Below, in pieces: positions 36,400 to 48,700 of a DNA stretch of 64,000 nt. The DNA lies in assembly GCA_013180625.2 (NCBI GenBank), contig SNVD02007445.1, positions 186,001 to 250,000 of the forward strand, given 5' to 3'. How positions within the stretch are numbered: the stretch's first letter is position 1; every line of letters begins with the position of its first letter. Origin of the DNA: Boswellia sacra (taxonomy: Eukaryota > Streptophyta > Magnoliopsida > Sapindales > Burseraceae). Below the pieces are notes generated by a model. That model saw only the letters and a list, made by a program, of their open reading frames with translations. It did not search any database and had not been told where the DNA came from. A program made the translations under genes and the position numbers.

Positions 36400-39290
36400 C
36401 CAACATTCTCAATTAGACTATAAATTAGTCAAAATTTTGAGTGAATTGGACTATTTTAACCATTGTATAACAACTCCATTATTTTATATTCAAGTGTGAT
36501 TATGTTAATTTTTCTTATTTATTATTGTCTTGTTATTTATGGTAGCTTGATATTTGCGGTTCTTTGTATTCAAATTTGCTTCACCAATTTTTTGTCTTTG
36601 ACCAAAAATTTGTCGGTTCTCCAATCCAAAGTAAAATGCTTCTTGCCTCTGGTACGCCTTATCCTGCTCCTTTCTTTGCACAACCTTTCCCTTTTTTTTA
36701 AGGGACAAAGTCACAGATATTAACAACGAAAAATAACAATTTTTTTTTTTTTGCATTTTTTATCAATTTTTAAGATATATGATCATTCATGAAAGTTGTT
36801 TTTTAGTTGAAGTTGTACAAGGATTTTTAGTAGGAGTTTTGAGACAGTAATTATGTTTATAGGAATGTCAATCGCTCAACTCTCGAGTATCTCATGAGGA
36901 ATGGCTTTAGCTTGTCCTTTCACCTGATGTCTGACTTATAGATTTGTTTATTGTTGAACAAAGTTCACGGACACGGATTATGTAGAAAATGTTGCTTCAT
37001 CTTTCGTGAATAACTTAAACATTGTATAGCTGTTTCCTTTTATATTGTTGATTATATATAAATACAAATACAATTTGTTATTTGTATTCGAAATCAATTA
37101 TTTCATGGGAAGGTAATTATTTCCTTGACGAAATTAAAAAGAAGTAGTTGACAGAGATTTAAATGAAAGCAATTGATAATGAGATGAACAAAAGAGCTAG
37201 CCCATGCTCAATTGACGATTTCAAAGCTAAAAAGTGATGAAAAAGTGAGCATTTTATAAGGGAAAACCCATGCTATGAGCATTGGCTAAGTTGCTTTTTT
37301 ATCCACAGAACCCAACTTACACGCTAGCCATATAATCTATGCTAAATCAGTAAAGCATATATACACGGCATATATACACCACAAATGATATAAAATCCAC
37401 CAATCCAAAGCCACAAGTAGTCCAGTTATGTGTTTACATCACTCTATCTAAACATTATTTTAAAGCATGCCCAACAAAGCCTTCCTCTCTCATAATAAAT
37501 GAGCTCACAAAATGCTTGTGACTGCTTCATTTTCTTATTTTTATTTCTTCTCGAGTTCATTGCCCCAAAAGAGATAAAATCTTCCCTAAAAGCTTTAAAA
37601 CTAACAGAACCCAGAACCAAATCCCTAAAAGCTAGCTATTGAGAATCATTTAATTAAAGATAGAAAACTGGTTTGAGAGTTTTGAAGTTCTCTTTATGCA
37701 TTTGTATTGTGTCCATAAAACAATTTTGAGAGGGACATATCACATATCATCTCTTAACATTTTGCTTTAATTTAGCTAGCTTTTATGATGGAACCCGAAT
37801 GGCAAATGTAGTTACACTTCTCTTTCAATTCTAATTGAAAAGTTAGGTAAGTAATTATGTTAATTATGTTTCAATAAATTAAAGACTATCGACTGATTAA
37901 AATATTTCTTCTTAGCAATAGGTGCATTATTCCTAATTTTTTATTCTTATATCATTTGAGTGGGAGTTAGATTCCTCTACAAGTTTCATACTTGGATGGT
38001 ATTGGTCGAAATCAGAAAGCATTACAGAGCTTACGTATGCTTTTTTATTTTTATGTTTTTATTTATATATTATTCACAAATGGCTACCAATAAGCATTGT
38101 TTCTTTATTTTGTGTAAAGAGTTGGTTGCGTGCAAAAAGCATTGTTTTGTATTTAACTGAAGAAGTTAACCTTCAAGTTTATTATGATTATCTTGGAAGT
38201 GTTGCTGTAATTATTTTATTTTTTTAATTTTTTCAACAAGAATGATATTAGATGCATATAACATATCTATAATCCTACGAGCTCCAAAGGTTGGATAAGT
38301 GCCAGTGCAAGAAAGACATCAAGGCATCCGCAAATTTAAATTTCTTATTAGTCCAGAAGGATTAGTTTGGAGTTAACTTAATTTCTGCATGGAAAATTTT
38401 GTCTGCACCAATGCTTGAAGGTGTTTACTTTGAGTCTGTAAATTTGAAAAATAAAAAGCACAAAAAAGTATAGGTTTTTTTTTGCTCTGTTTCTTATTGT
38501 TTGCTGCTTAAACCTTATTGATCTATTTGTTTCATTTGTTTACAACTGTATAGAGTAGCATTCTTCTTATATGTGTGTTTGTTTTATTTGTTTACAACTG
38601 TATAGAATGGCATTCTTCTCATATGTGCATCTGTAGTTATGTATGTGGGCATTCTTTTTCATTTTATTTCGTAATTCTCTTATACAAACCATTGTATCAA
38701 TACTTCTCAACTAAGGCAAATTAAAGGAGGCAACCAGATGACAGAAAGGTCCTAAAAAGAGGAGGGCTCTTCAGCAAATTTAGCCTTAAAGATTGCAAAC
38801 AAATTGGATAAGTAAATCTCCCTTTTCTTTGCTTGATTTAGGGTTATCAATAAGACATAGTAGCTTCAATTATATTAACAATGAATTTACATGCTCATCA
38901 ATATTAAAATAAGAAACATACCCTCATGCTTGTTGGAATTTTAGCTAAAATAAAATTTTAATTCTAATCCTCAACAGGGAATGAGTGCCATATCAAATGA
39001 GAAGAGGAGAAGACTTAGAATATTAATATTATATAAAGTATTAGTCCTAAAATATTACCTAGAGATAAGTATATAGGCAGCGGGCTAGAGAGCCTAAAAA
39101 AGTTAAATTCATTGATTTAAATTGTGACATAATAAAAGTAAAAGTATTTCAAGTATTATTTTTAACTTTATAAAATCTCTTTGTAGGAGGTGCCATGTTA
39201 TGATGGTTGTATTATTTTCTATTTTATTAGGCTATGAGTTGTTACGGTGATTGAGAGAGCTTTCAATATTGTTGTGATTACTTGAGTATA
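36400..39290. other. AT-rich region without identified genes
   Basis: Scattered short frames (36463-36756, 37960-38160) have no recognisable family. No transposon ends were found apart from the tandem repeat listed separately. Confidence 0.4.
38529..38632. repeat. Tandem duplication, 52-bp unit
   Basis: TTGTTTACAACTGTATAGA-(G/A)-T-(A/G)-GCATTCTTCT occurs twice in a row with a 52-bp period and a few substitutions. Confidence 0.8.
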
Positions 39291-39416
39291 TATATTGATT
39301 TGATAAGATTGAATTGGATATTACTAATTACTTATATTGATTTGATAGGATTGAATTGGATTTTACTAATTACTTATATTGATTTGATAAGATTGAATTA
39401 GATATTACTAATGACT
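39291..39416. repeat. Tandem repeat, 42-bp unit, three copies
   Basis: Three consecutive 42-bp units begin TATATTGATTTGATA and end ACTAATTACT or ACTAATGACT, differing by one to three bases each. The low divergence suggests recent slippage. Confidence 0.9.
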
Positions 39417-40134
39417 TTTTATTACCGTTCATTTGTAGGATTATTGGCACTCCAAGTTTTTGGCATCTTGATTCAAAGACATCTACTTTAGTAAAGTTTT
39501 GGGTAGCAATTGAGGATAAAGAATAAGGTACTATAATTTTTTTCTTAATCTTTCTCATCTTTTAATGGAATGATTTGACTATACTACTTAGTTTTTTATA
39601 TATCTCTTGTCTTAAGTCATTGTTATCTTTGCCATGTTGCATACATATTAACTTTTGCGTTGTTTTATTAGTTTCATTGGCAACTAGTTCATATACACTA
39701 CAAGAAAGTTGGGCTTATACTGCACCCATTTGAGGCGGTTTTTAAAAACCGCCGTAAATGGATGAAGTCCGAATGTGTATACGGCGGTTTTAGAACCGCA
39801 GTCTAAATTGCCCAAAATCACCCCAAACCAATTTTACCCTAGCCGCCTCAATTTTGCATCAACTTGTTTCAATTTCCCTCTCATCTCTCTCGCTTTTTCT
39901 CTCGATCGAAAACCTCATCTTTGCCTTTCTCTGCCAAGCTTCTTGCTGCTTTGAAGTTCCCTACATTGAAAATTCCATTTGCATTCTCTCTGCCAAGCCG
40001 AGCATCTTCAAGATTGGGAGAGTGACTCAGCCGCTAACTCAACCAACTCGTCAACTACCACCGCCATTAGTGACGGCAAAGCCCCTTCCAACATTGTTTG
40101 AGAGGGCGGAGAAGACATGTATATAATTTGACAG

Positions 40135-41220
40135 GTGTGATGATGTCCCTGGATCCTTGATGATGTTGATCTCCTGGGCCATGAGGGTCGCGGAGCCTCC
40201 CAAGACCGATTTGGAGTTCTGGAAGACTTTGTTTCCTGTAAGTGGTTTGTTTCTTTGGCTGGTCAGAAAAGTCAAGAAAATGATGCTTTCGGGTCTTTCG
40301 TGGGTGGGTTTTTGTTTTTATTGTCTTTGTTGAAGATAGTTATAGTTTGTTTGATTGCTGAGAAAGTGAAGGAAAAAGTACAAGTACAAGTGAAATATTT
40401 TATTGTTATTTTGTTGTTGTTGTTCTGCCTTTTCTTTTAAGGGGAAAATTTAAGCTAGGCCTAGCTGGGTAGTAATATTCTCTAATAGATTTATTATTAT
40501 TCATAAATTAAACCACGAATTAGGTGTATTTGGTAATTATTTATATAGGATTTGATTTAGGTTTGAGTTGCGATCTTACCGGTTATGCAATTTTGATGTA
40601 AACTGGTTGCTATGGCACATACAATTGGGCATGTAGCTGCTACCGTGAGTATGTTTGAGGTTGCAGTTTCATTCATCCCACATCATCAAGAGTGGAGAGC
40701 CTGCTTTTAGTGTCTTGGTTTCAAGGTTTCTTTTGGGTGAGACCTTCCCAGTTCCAGTGCATCTGTCCCTCGTTTCAATTATCGGTGGTTGTGCTCTTGC
40801 TGCTGTCACTGAGCTAAACATCAACACGACTGGTAATTTTATCATCTGGACACTTGGGCAATATGAACAATAACATTCATATATACATGTTTAGGTTACT
40901 TTTGTGTTTTTCTTTCGCTCAGTTTTAGCAACTGTGAAATTCAAATTCACTCTGGGTGGACGTGTCAAGTCAGAATCTTTATTCTTTTAATCATTCAAAA
41001 CAATCATGAAATTTTTGTAAGTTGAGTCACATGGGCATTTGTCTTCCGAAATATATCTTCAAAGAAGGGCATGAAGGGAAAGTCAGTTAGCAGGATGAAC
41101 TATTATGCTTTTCTCTCTATGTTGTCTCTTCTAATTCTCACACTGTTTGCCATAGCCGTGGAAGGACGACAGATGTGGGCAGTAGGATGGCAAACAACCA
41201 TCTCTCAAATCGGACCATAA
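40135..41220 (+). pseudogene. Glucose-6-phosphate/phosphate translocator fragment in CACTA-3
   Basis: Three exon pieces: about 40135-40237 (SLMMLISWAMRVAEPPKTDL then EFWKTLFP, donor GTAAGT); about 40602-40832 (AHTIGHVAATVSM, then IIKSGEPAFSVLVSRFLLGE, then SIIGGCALAAVTELN, donor GTAATT); and about 41030-41220 (GMKGKSVSRMNYYAFLSMLS and GRQMWAVGWQTTISQIGP). They match the plastid-envelope GPT family, which exchanges glucose-6-phosphate for phosphate in non-green plastids. A one-base insertion in exon 2 (near 40675) shifts the frame, and a TAA ends exon 3 after IGP where the family has Asn. The N-terminal transit peptide and the last transmembrane helices are absent. Introns are retained. Confidence 0.85.
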
Positions 41221-41385
41221 TTCATATGGTAACTGACAACTATGAACTCTGACTTCTTGTATTGTTTGTTTGCACTGAATTTGTTTGTGTGTAATAATTA
41301 TCCCGTGGTGAGATTGTTGAAAGCACAAGGTAAATTAAAAATTTAAATTATATAAGGAAAGAAAATGAGAAAAACGCGCTTTTTT

Positions 41386-41535
41386 TTGGGTGGGGTGGGG
41401 TGGGGTGGGGTGGGTCTGTGGTGTGTGGTGTGTGGCGTGTGGGTAAACATCACAATGTAGGGGTTGCGCTTGTGTTTTGGAAGCAAAATGAGAGCCAAAC
41501 ATTTTTTGGGTAGGGTGGGGTGAGGGGTGGGTCCG
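41386..41535 (+). repeat. G/T-rich tract (GGGTGGGG repeats)
   Basis: Repeated GGGGTGGGGT at about 41390-41415 is followed by GTGTGTGG repeats, with a second short copy near 41510-41530. It has potential to form G-quadruplexes and lies within CACTA-3. Confidence 0.75.
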
Positions 41536-42277
41536 TGTGGACAATCTTTGTGTACTCCTTTCCAATACCGAATGATAATATATGATTAATACCGAATGAT
41601 AATATATAATTAAAAATTGGTTGCCTTGTTAATTCTTTGTAGAGTTAATGATTGAATGCTATGTATGAGAAGGAAAAACTCCATCTCCCAGCACCATCCA
41701 TCATCATTGAGGCTGACACAAAAGCCAAGGGGAGTAAACATAAGATTTTAAAAGTGAACAAAAAAAAAAGTAATGTTGGCCCATGGTTATGCACCAAACT
41801 TTCAATTGATAAGGCCATTGTTTTGTTTATTTCCTCTAGACTTGTGTTATTTAATGCAGCCGAGAATACATCACTGATATAGATGCCACCCAAAAAATAA
41901 ATTTAAACTCTTCTTAAATTCTATAAAATATATAAATTAGCAGGTTTGCTTTCTCCTTTTTATTCTTTGACTAATTTGGTAAATTATGATTTGTCCCCTT
42001 TGTTTTCTTATATTACAAACATTTTTGCAGTGAAAACACTCTTTTACGTTATTAATTGAATAGGAAGACCGAAAAAATTATTGTTTTAATTAAATAAATC
42101 GAGTTCTATAGTGCAGATAATAAGAAAAGCTTTATTTTATTTATTTTTAAATTGTTTTGTCTTTATTAGTCATTTCATTCATTGCATAAAATTTTCAACC
42201 CTTTTAATGGACTTATTTAAGAGAATTTAATTAATGAAATTAAGCCTCTAAATATTTCTTTATATATTTAATTGCAG

Positions 42278-42492
42278 GATCCTCCGGCAAGACCAAGTGG
42301 CCACAATCCTACGGGAATGGTAACAGAAGACTTTCAGTTGTGGAGCATGTCTGGTGAATCATGTCCAGAAGGAACAATTTCCATTAGAAGAACAACCGAA
42401 AAGGACATGTTGAGAGCCAGTTCTTTTCGAAGATTTGGAAGAAAATCAAAAAGACATGTAAGAAGAGACACAAACAGCAATGGTCATGAGGT
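42278..42492 (+). pseudogene. Neprosin-type (DUF4409/DUF239) gene fragment in CACTA-3
   Basis: One exon, bounded by TTGCAG and a donor GTAAGT, encodes DPPARPSGHNPTGMVTEDFQ, then LWSMSGESCPEGTISIRRTT, then EKDMLRASSFRRFGRKSKRH. This is the activation-peptide region that precedes the neprosin domain in plant secreted proteins. The neprosin peptidase domain itself (with its catalytic glutamates) and the signal-peptide exon are not present. There is no internal stop. Confidence 0.8.
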
Positions 42493-42842
42493 AAGTACCT
42501 AGAGAAAGGAACGACAAAAAAACAAAATATACAGTAATTTATCTTTCTTTTTCACAAGAGTCCATCATTAGTCTTGCCTTGCCTTGTTTGTTCATAATCA
42601 ACTAAACAACTCCAGCTAAAGTGGTCAAAGAAAATGGCACATGAGGAGGGTTGTTGATTGTTTCCTGCTTTAGCTCTCTTTTTGAAGACACAACTATTTA
42701 TCTTAAACGTCTAAAAGAAACATCAAAAGAGTGAGAAAGCCACAAATGGGAAAAGGAAAAAAGCACAAGGAAAAAAGAAGAAAAGCATTTACTTTTTCTT
42801 TAACTCTTTTTCTTTGAAGTTTTTTACATGTCATTTGAATTC

Positions 42843-43078
42843 ATTCAGAAAATTGTTATGGTTTTCTTTGAGAAAGCCATCACATATTATTTCTTGCAGT
42901 TAGAATGTCTATCAACTTTTCATTTTTGTTTTAATTAAGCATTTTACATTGTGTTCTACTTTAAATAATTTCTTGTTTCCTCTAAGATCTTACAGGTGGG
43001 AATTGAAAGCATTGAATATTTTATTGGAGCCTGAATTAATTTGTTTCTCTCAAAGAAAACCATAACAATTTTCTGAAT
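42843..43078. repeat. Perfect 30-bp inverted repeat
   Basis: Bases 42843-42872 (beginning ATTCAGAAAATTGTTATGG) and 43049-43078 are exact reverse complements, separated by 176 bp. The spacer has no gene. Confidence 0.9.
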
Positions 43079-43561
43079 TAATCTCAAAGATCTTACAGGT
43101 GTGCTTTGTTCATCCAGCTTTTGGTCTATTCACACTTCAATGTTTGTGATAATTATGTGTGATAATTATGTTTGTGAAGTTTCTTTCATAAGGAATTATT
43201 GCAAAAGCTTCTTGACTTTCTCTAAAGTTTGGATAATGTTAATTGCAAAAAAAAAAATTAAGAAAACAAATAATCTCATGATTTTAGATAAAGGTACGAA
43301 TTAGTATAATTATTTTTGTTGTTTTTATATAATTTTATTATTAATTCATATAAGTAAATTTTTATTAGTATAATTTTGGATGCCAAAATCAGTCTTCAAT
43401 ATGTGCTGTTAGCATCGGGCAGCACAGAGTTTTGATTTTTTCTCAGCATAAAGTAAAGCATGCATAATCTATGTTCCACTTTCACTTATTTTTTTTATTT
43501 TTTATTTTTCTGTAAAGTTAATTCTGTATACTCTTTATATTAATAATTGCTTTTTGTGTAG

Positions 43562-43849
43562 GCCTTTTTAGACATTATTAAAAGGGACTTATTTGAGACG
43601 CATACGAAGGAGTGAGTGTTCTTATCTCTCTCTTTTCTACTTATTGTGAGATCATTACTTGCTGATTGTTTCTTACTCTGATACATGGTAGGCTTTGTTT
43701 AGGCTTTTTCTTATTTGGAAGGCGGATTAGTGATGGAGTATACTGAAATTATGGCTTTCTTTGCAGTTGGTGGCCTAGACTTGAATCTGACATATGCTAA
43801 TACCCTCATTTTCATGGAGCATGACTGGAACCCCATGCGAGATCATCAG
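43562..43849 (+). pseudogene. BTAF1: BTAF1 (MOT1-type SNF2 ATPase) fragment in CACTA-3
   Basis: Exon 43562-43611 encodes AFLDIIKRDLFETHTK, with donor GTGAGT. Exon 43767-43849 encodes VGGLDLNLTYANTLIFMEHD then WNPMRDHQ. Together they match the helicase C-terminal lobe (motif V region) of BTAF1/MOT1, which strips TBP from DNA. The consensus GGLGLNLTSADT is altered here (G to D, S to Y, D to N). The exons between them and the rest of the protein are missing. The D-W-N-P motif separates BTAF1-type ATPases from unrelated helicases, but other SNF2 members cannot be excluded. Confidence 0.78.
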
Positions 43850-44256
43850 GTAATTAATATTTTCTGTTGCATATATGTGGCTTATTTGTATTTGACAAAT
43901 GCTTATACAATGTGTGCAGATTTCTATTTCTACTTGCAATAGGATGCTGAATTTTTTTTTTTTTAACTTTTTATAATAAGAAACTGAAATATTATATTCT
44001 AGTAAAAAGAAACTGAATTCTTTTATCATGCATCACTGTATTTTAGTGGTTGAATGGAGGAGAATGTGATCAGCATTGTTTTTGTGTAAATGTTTGAGCT
44101 TTTAAGTGTTATTTGAACTCTGGTGGGGCTATTTTTTATTATTTGACTAATTAACTGTTGGTAAATGATTGTCTGTTTGCGGGTGCATACGGTGATAGAT
44201 TTTACTTTCAGTTTGCAGTTCAGATCCTTTTAAGGACTTCATTTTAGCTACTCTTT

Positions 44257-44631
44257 ATGGGTGCGCCAAAGCAGAAATGGACACAAGAAGAAGAAGTTGC
44301 ATTAAAAGCTGTTGTTATTAAACATGGGGCTGGCAAATGGCGCACAATACTTAAAGATCTTGAAGAAACTCTTCTCCAAAGAGAGAAGGCGATAATCATG
44401 CAATTATGACATTTTAGAATTTTATTGTTAAATATTCTATACACCATTTTCTTGACAAGTGGACTATGAAATGAAACAATACGATATTGTGTTTCCATTA
44501 TGTGTGATTGCAACGAATTATTTAATTCTTTGTTTTCAATGTATAGGTTGGATAACCTTATAATGAAGGCTATAACCACCTTGAAGGAGCTTGGTGGTTC
44601 AAATAAGACAACTAGTGCTCCATTTAAATGA
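44257..44631 (+). pseudogene. TRB (single-Myb-histone telomere-binding) fragment in CACTA-3
   Basis: A start codon at 44257 opens [20 protein letters not shown] then [14 protein letters not shown], the N-terminal Myb repeat of plant TRB proteins, and ends at TGA 44407-44409 after divergent residues. A second exon at 44547-44631 (acceptor TATAG) encodes LDNLIMKAITTLKELGGSNK then TT, the start of the central H1/H5-like domain, and stops at TGA. TRB proteins bind telomeric repeats and promoter telo-boxes and recruit Polycomb. Here half the Myb domain and most of the H1/H5 domain are missing. Confidence 0.85.
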
Positions 44632-44713
44632 CACCATTACATGTGTCAATGCAGTATTAAAAAAAAAATATTAAATAGTAAATAATATATAACATAAAAA
44701 AAAGTTAACCTTT

Positions 44714-45090
44714 TACGGCGGTTTTCTGATCGTCGCAAAAAATTTGACGTCAAACGACATCGTTTTGACTTGAACTATTTACGGCGGTTTTACACTTTAT
44801 ACGACGGTTTTGTGGATATTATTTACGGCGGTTTATGAACCTTTTACGGCGGTTATATGTTCGACGTAAAAAGTTATAAACCGCCGTAAAAAGGCGTGTT
44901 ATTTGCAATTTCTGTTTCGTCGTCTGTTTTTACGTCAAACAACAAAACCGCCGTAAATAACTTTTTACGGCGGGCAAGAACCGCTGTAAAAACTTTTACT
45001 GCGGTTGCTTTTACAGCGGTTGTGAACCGCCGTATAACCGCCGTAAAAGAGTTTTTACGGCGGTTCTTGCCCGCCGTAAAAAGTCTTCCA
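44714..45090. repeat. CACTA-3 right subterminal array (ACGGCGGT)
   Basis: About a dozen copies of TTTACGGCGGTT or its complement AACCGCCGTAAA lie within 380 bp, several as facing pairs able to fold back. These are likely transposase-binding repeats. The same motif appears at the left end of CACTA-3 and, more degenerate, at 54060-54450. Confidence 0.85.
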
Positions 45091-45100
45091 TGTTGTAGTG

Positions 45101-45718
45101 ATATGAGGTAGCATGTTTAAGTTATTATGTTTAGGACACACAAAACACAAAATAAAATATTTTATAGTATAAATTAAAGTACGATATTGTGTTCATAACC
45201 TAATGAAATATGATATTGTAATTCATAGATTAGGTAGCAATTGCACTAATGAAAGCAAACTACTAAACTTCAGCCCACAAAACAATCTCACCAATGAAAC
45301 CAGTCCACTCAACCAAAGCCCCCAATACCAACCCACCGATGAACCCAACCCTCTCAACTGCAGCCTACAAAACAATCCTTACCAATGAAACCAGCCCTCT
45401 AAGCCTACTAAATCTAAGCCTACTAAGTGCAAGGCTACTAAACCCATGAAACCAATCCACTCAACCCAAGCCCACAAAACCAGCCCATTAATGACTAGCC
45501 CAAAAAATAATATCCGCCACTGAATCTAGCCCACCACACCAGCCCACCAATGAACCAGCCTATTATCTAAAAGAAATGACAATAGAGAGATGAATATATG
45601 CTCAAAATGCCATCTCACTACTTAAACTAAATAACTTATTAAATAAATTTAATTTCAACTCACTACCTAAATGAATTATTTACATGAATTATTTTTGTTT
45701 TATTGAAGAAAAGTAGAC
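45101..45718. repeat. Degenerate AGCCCACCAATGAA-type repeat
   Basis: Between about 45260 and 45580, phrases such as AGCCCACAAAACCAGCCCA and CCAATGAAACCAG recur irregularly. The segment lies between CACTA-3 and the transposase relic and may be the subterminal region of the latter. No CACTA end was found in it. Confidence 0.5.
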
Positions 45719-48700
45719 ATGGACAAGAGTTGGATTGACTTGGGAGATAGATTTTCAAAGCCGCATGTAGATGGGGTTGATACATTTCTGGAGTTTGCAT
45801 TTGACAACATCGTTGGTGGCACTAGAATTTATTGTCCATGTAAGAAGTGTTTCAATCGGTATCTTTTGAGTAGGGACATAGTGAAAGACCATTTAATATT
45901 CAATGGATTTCTACCTAAGTACAAAAGTGGACACTACATGGTGAACCGTATACACCTATAGAGTCCAATCAAAATTCTATATAAGACTCAACATTCTGAG
46001 TTTGGTTGTGATTTTATGGGTGATGATATGGCTGGAATGATACATGATGCCATGGAAATTCCGAATATAGATTTTGGTGAAGGTAGTAGTACTCCATTAG
46101 ATAAAGATGTTGGTGCGGAGTTGAATTGGGGAACAAAAGGCTTTCTTAAAATACTTGAAGATGCCAATTGACCTTTATATCCGGGTTGTGAAAAGTTCAC
46201 ATCACTTTCTTTTGTTGTTCGTCTCTTGAATATGAAAACGTTATATGGATGGACAGACACATCAATGATAATGAAATTTTTGAAAGAAGTCTTTCCCAAA
46301 TAAGCAAAAATTCCTCCCTCATACTATAAGGCTAAAAAATTCTAAGTTAGGATTTACATAGAAGACTTGGGATGCATATCCTAACAATTGTATGTTATTT
46401 AGAAATGAACATGAAAACCTTGATAGTTGTGCAATTTGTCATACCTCTCGATATAAACAATTCGATGGGCCAAATACTGTATCAACTTTAGAGGTAAAAT
46501 TAGTTGCAAAACAAGTACATTACTTTCCACTAGTTCCAAGATTACAAAGGTTGTTCATGTCTTCAAAAATTGCTTCTCTTATGCAATGGCATATAAAGGG
46601 TCGCATTGATGATTGTGTGTTAAGACATCCTACTGATAGTCTTGCTTGAAAAACCTTTGATGAAAAATACCCAAATTTTGCTGTTGAATGTTGTAATATG
46701 AGGCTTGGATTGGTTGCAGATGGTTTTAATCCTTTTAGGACTATGTCTATAGCTCATAGTACATGGCCTGTAGTATTAATAACCTATAATTTGCCACCAT
46801 GGTTGTGTATGAAACAAACATTTTTCATGTTATCTATGCTTATTGATGGTCCGAAAGGCCCAGGAAATAAAATTGATGCCTATTTACAACCATTGATTGA
46901 AGAATTGAATGATTTGTGGAATGAAGGTGTAGTTACTTATGATGCATCACATCAGCAATTGTTTAAGTTACATGCAGCTCTTTTGTGAACTATTAATGAC
47001 TTTCCAGCTTATGCTAACTTGTCGGGTTGGAGTACTAAAAGGGAGAAAGCATGTCCTTCCATGAATACAACTTCTCAGTAGTTACATCATAGTAAGAAGT
47101 TTTGTTATTTGGGTCATCGTCAATTTTTACCCATTAGTCACAGATTTAGGAGAGATAAAGTCTCTTTCAATGGTCAAAGAGACTTTTCATCTGCTCCACC
47201 TCAATTGACTGGATCTAATGTGAAACAACAAGTGCATAATGTACTTACTGAATATAGAATTGAAGATCTTAATAAAATATGGAGGAAAGATTTGTTGACC
47301 CAGGTATGGCAACCCAAGAGGGGGGATGAATTGGGTTTTTATTTATCAAAACAGATTTAGAAAACTTTTCTTGAAAGATCAAAATTAGTTCACTCTTTCT
47401 TTGAGAATAAAGATGAAGAAGATGAAATTAGAATTTATAAAAGATGCAATCAAAAGAATAACAATAATAATGAACAATCACAAGTGCAAGTAAATGTAAA
47501 GAGGATAGGGAAAGAGAGAGTGCAAACTCAATTTACGTGATTCGACAAACCTTGCCTACGTCCTCGGGCTCTTAACTCCTCCACAAGCTAGGCTTTCTGC
47601 TAAGTTGTAGAATACTTTACAACTTGTTTGATAAACAACTTCACCAAGACTTTTTCCTTCAACTCTTGATAAAACCACACCAAGAGTTCTTCTTGATGAA
47701 AAACCTCACCAGGCTTCTTTCTTGAACTCTTGATAACACCACACCAAGAGTTCTCTCAATGATAACTTTTATCCTTTACAAGAAGATCTCTCTCTCACCA
47801 CAATACAAGAACAAAGAAAACTTTTATAACAAAAGTACAACTCTCTTCAAAGAGTAGATAAAGAATATAAAAGCTCTCTAGACATGATATTTCTCTTGTT
47901 TCTTTTGCATGATAGATGCTTATGAATGCATGGGAGAAGGGCTCCTTTTATAGGCAAATGGGATGAACTTAATCAAGTGAAGATACTAACTCCAAAATTT
48001 CTCAACACCATAAAAACTGAAATCTTGTCTACCATTTTTATTAATGTTTCGTTTGAAATTTGAAAATCTAAAAGACATAAAAATCTGCACAATTGAATAA
48101 GCTTTCTAACACATTAAGAATCAAGTCATTTGGATATCTGTAGCTCAAGATATGGCCAAAAAACCATTCGGTGCTCATGTGACTTGATTTTTCTTCCTTG
48201 TGTCAGTCCATCGACTTTCATGTGTATTATGTCGGCCTTCCATTTGAAATTTGAATTTTTTCAAAGAATATGAAATGTGATCCATTGAATCATCTTTCTA
48301 ATTCCATAAGAATCAAGTCATTTGAATATCTCTAGCTCAAGATATGAGTAAAACATCATTCGGTGCTCATATGAGTTGATTTTTCTTCTCTGTGTCAGTC
48401 CACCGAATTGCATGTCAATTATGTCGGCCTTCCACTTCAAATTTGAATTTCTTCAAAACATATGAAATGTGCCTCATTACGTCCTCTTTCCAATTCCATA
48501 AGAATCATGTCATTTTGATATTTCTGGCTCAAGATATGTCTAAAATAGTATTCGGTGCTTATGTCAACTGCTTCCATTTGTCTTTCAAATTGCATCATGA
48601 TTTGGACAACCTTGCACTTGAAATTTGAATTTCTTTAAAACATATGAAATGTTATAAATTGAGTAAGCTTTCCAAAGGCTCAAGAATCATATCATTTCAA

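Larger units (their letters stand above)
39696..45100. mobile_element. CACTA-3: CACTA transposon carrying four host gene fragments (5.4 kb)
   Basis: The left end CACTACAAGAAAG and the right end (minus strand) CACTACAACATGG share CACTACAA and are flanked by the 3-bp duplication ATA (39693-39695 and 45101-45103). Subterminal ACGGCGGT / ACCGCCGT repeats are dense on the right (44714-45090) and present on the left (39731-39800). No transposase lies inside. The interior holds, left to right and all on the plus strand, parts of a glucose-6-phosphate/phosphate translocator, a neprosin-type gene, BTAF1 and a TRB Myb gene. Confidence 0.88.
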
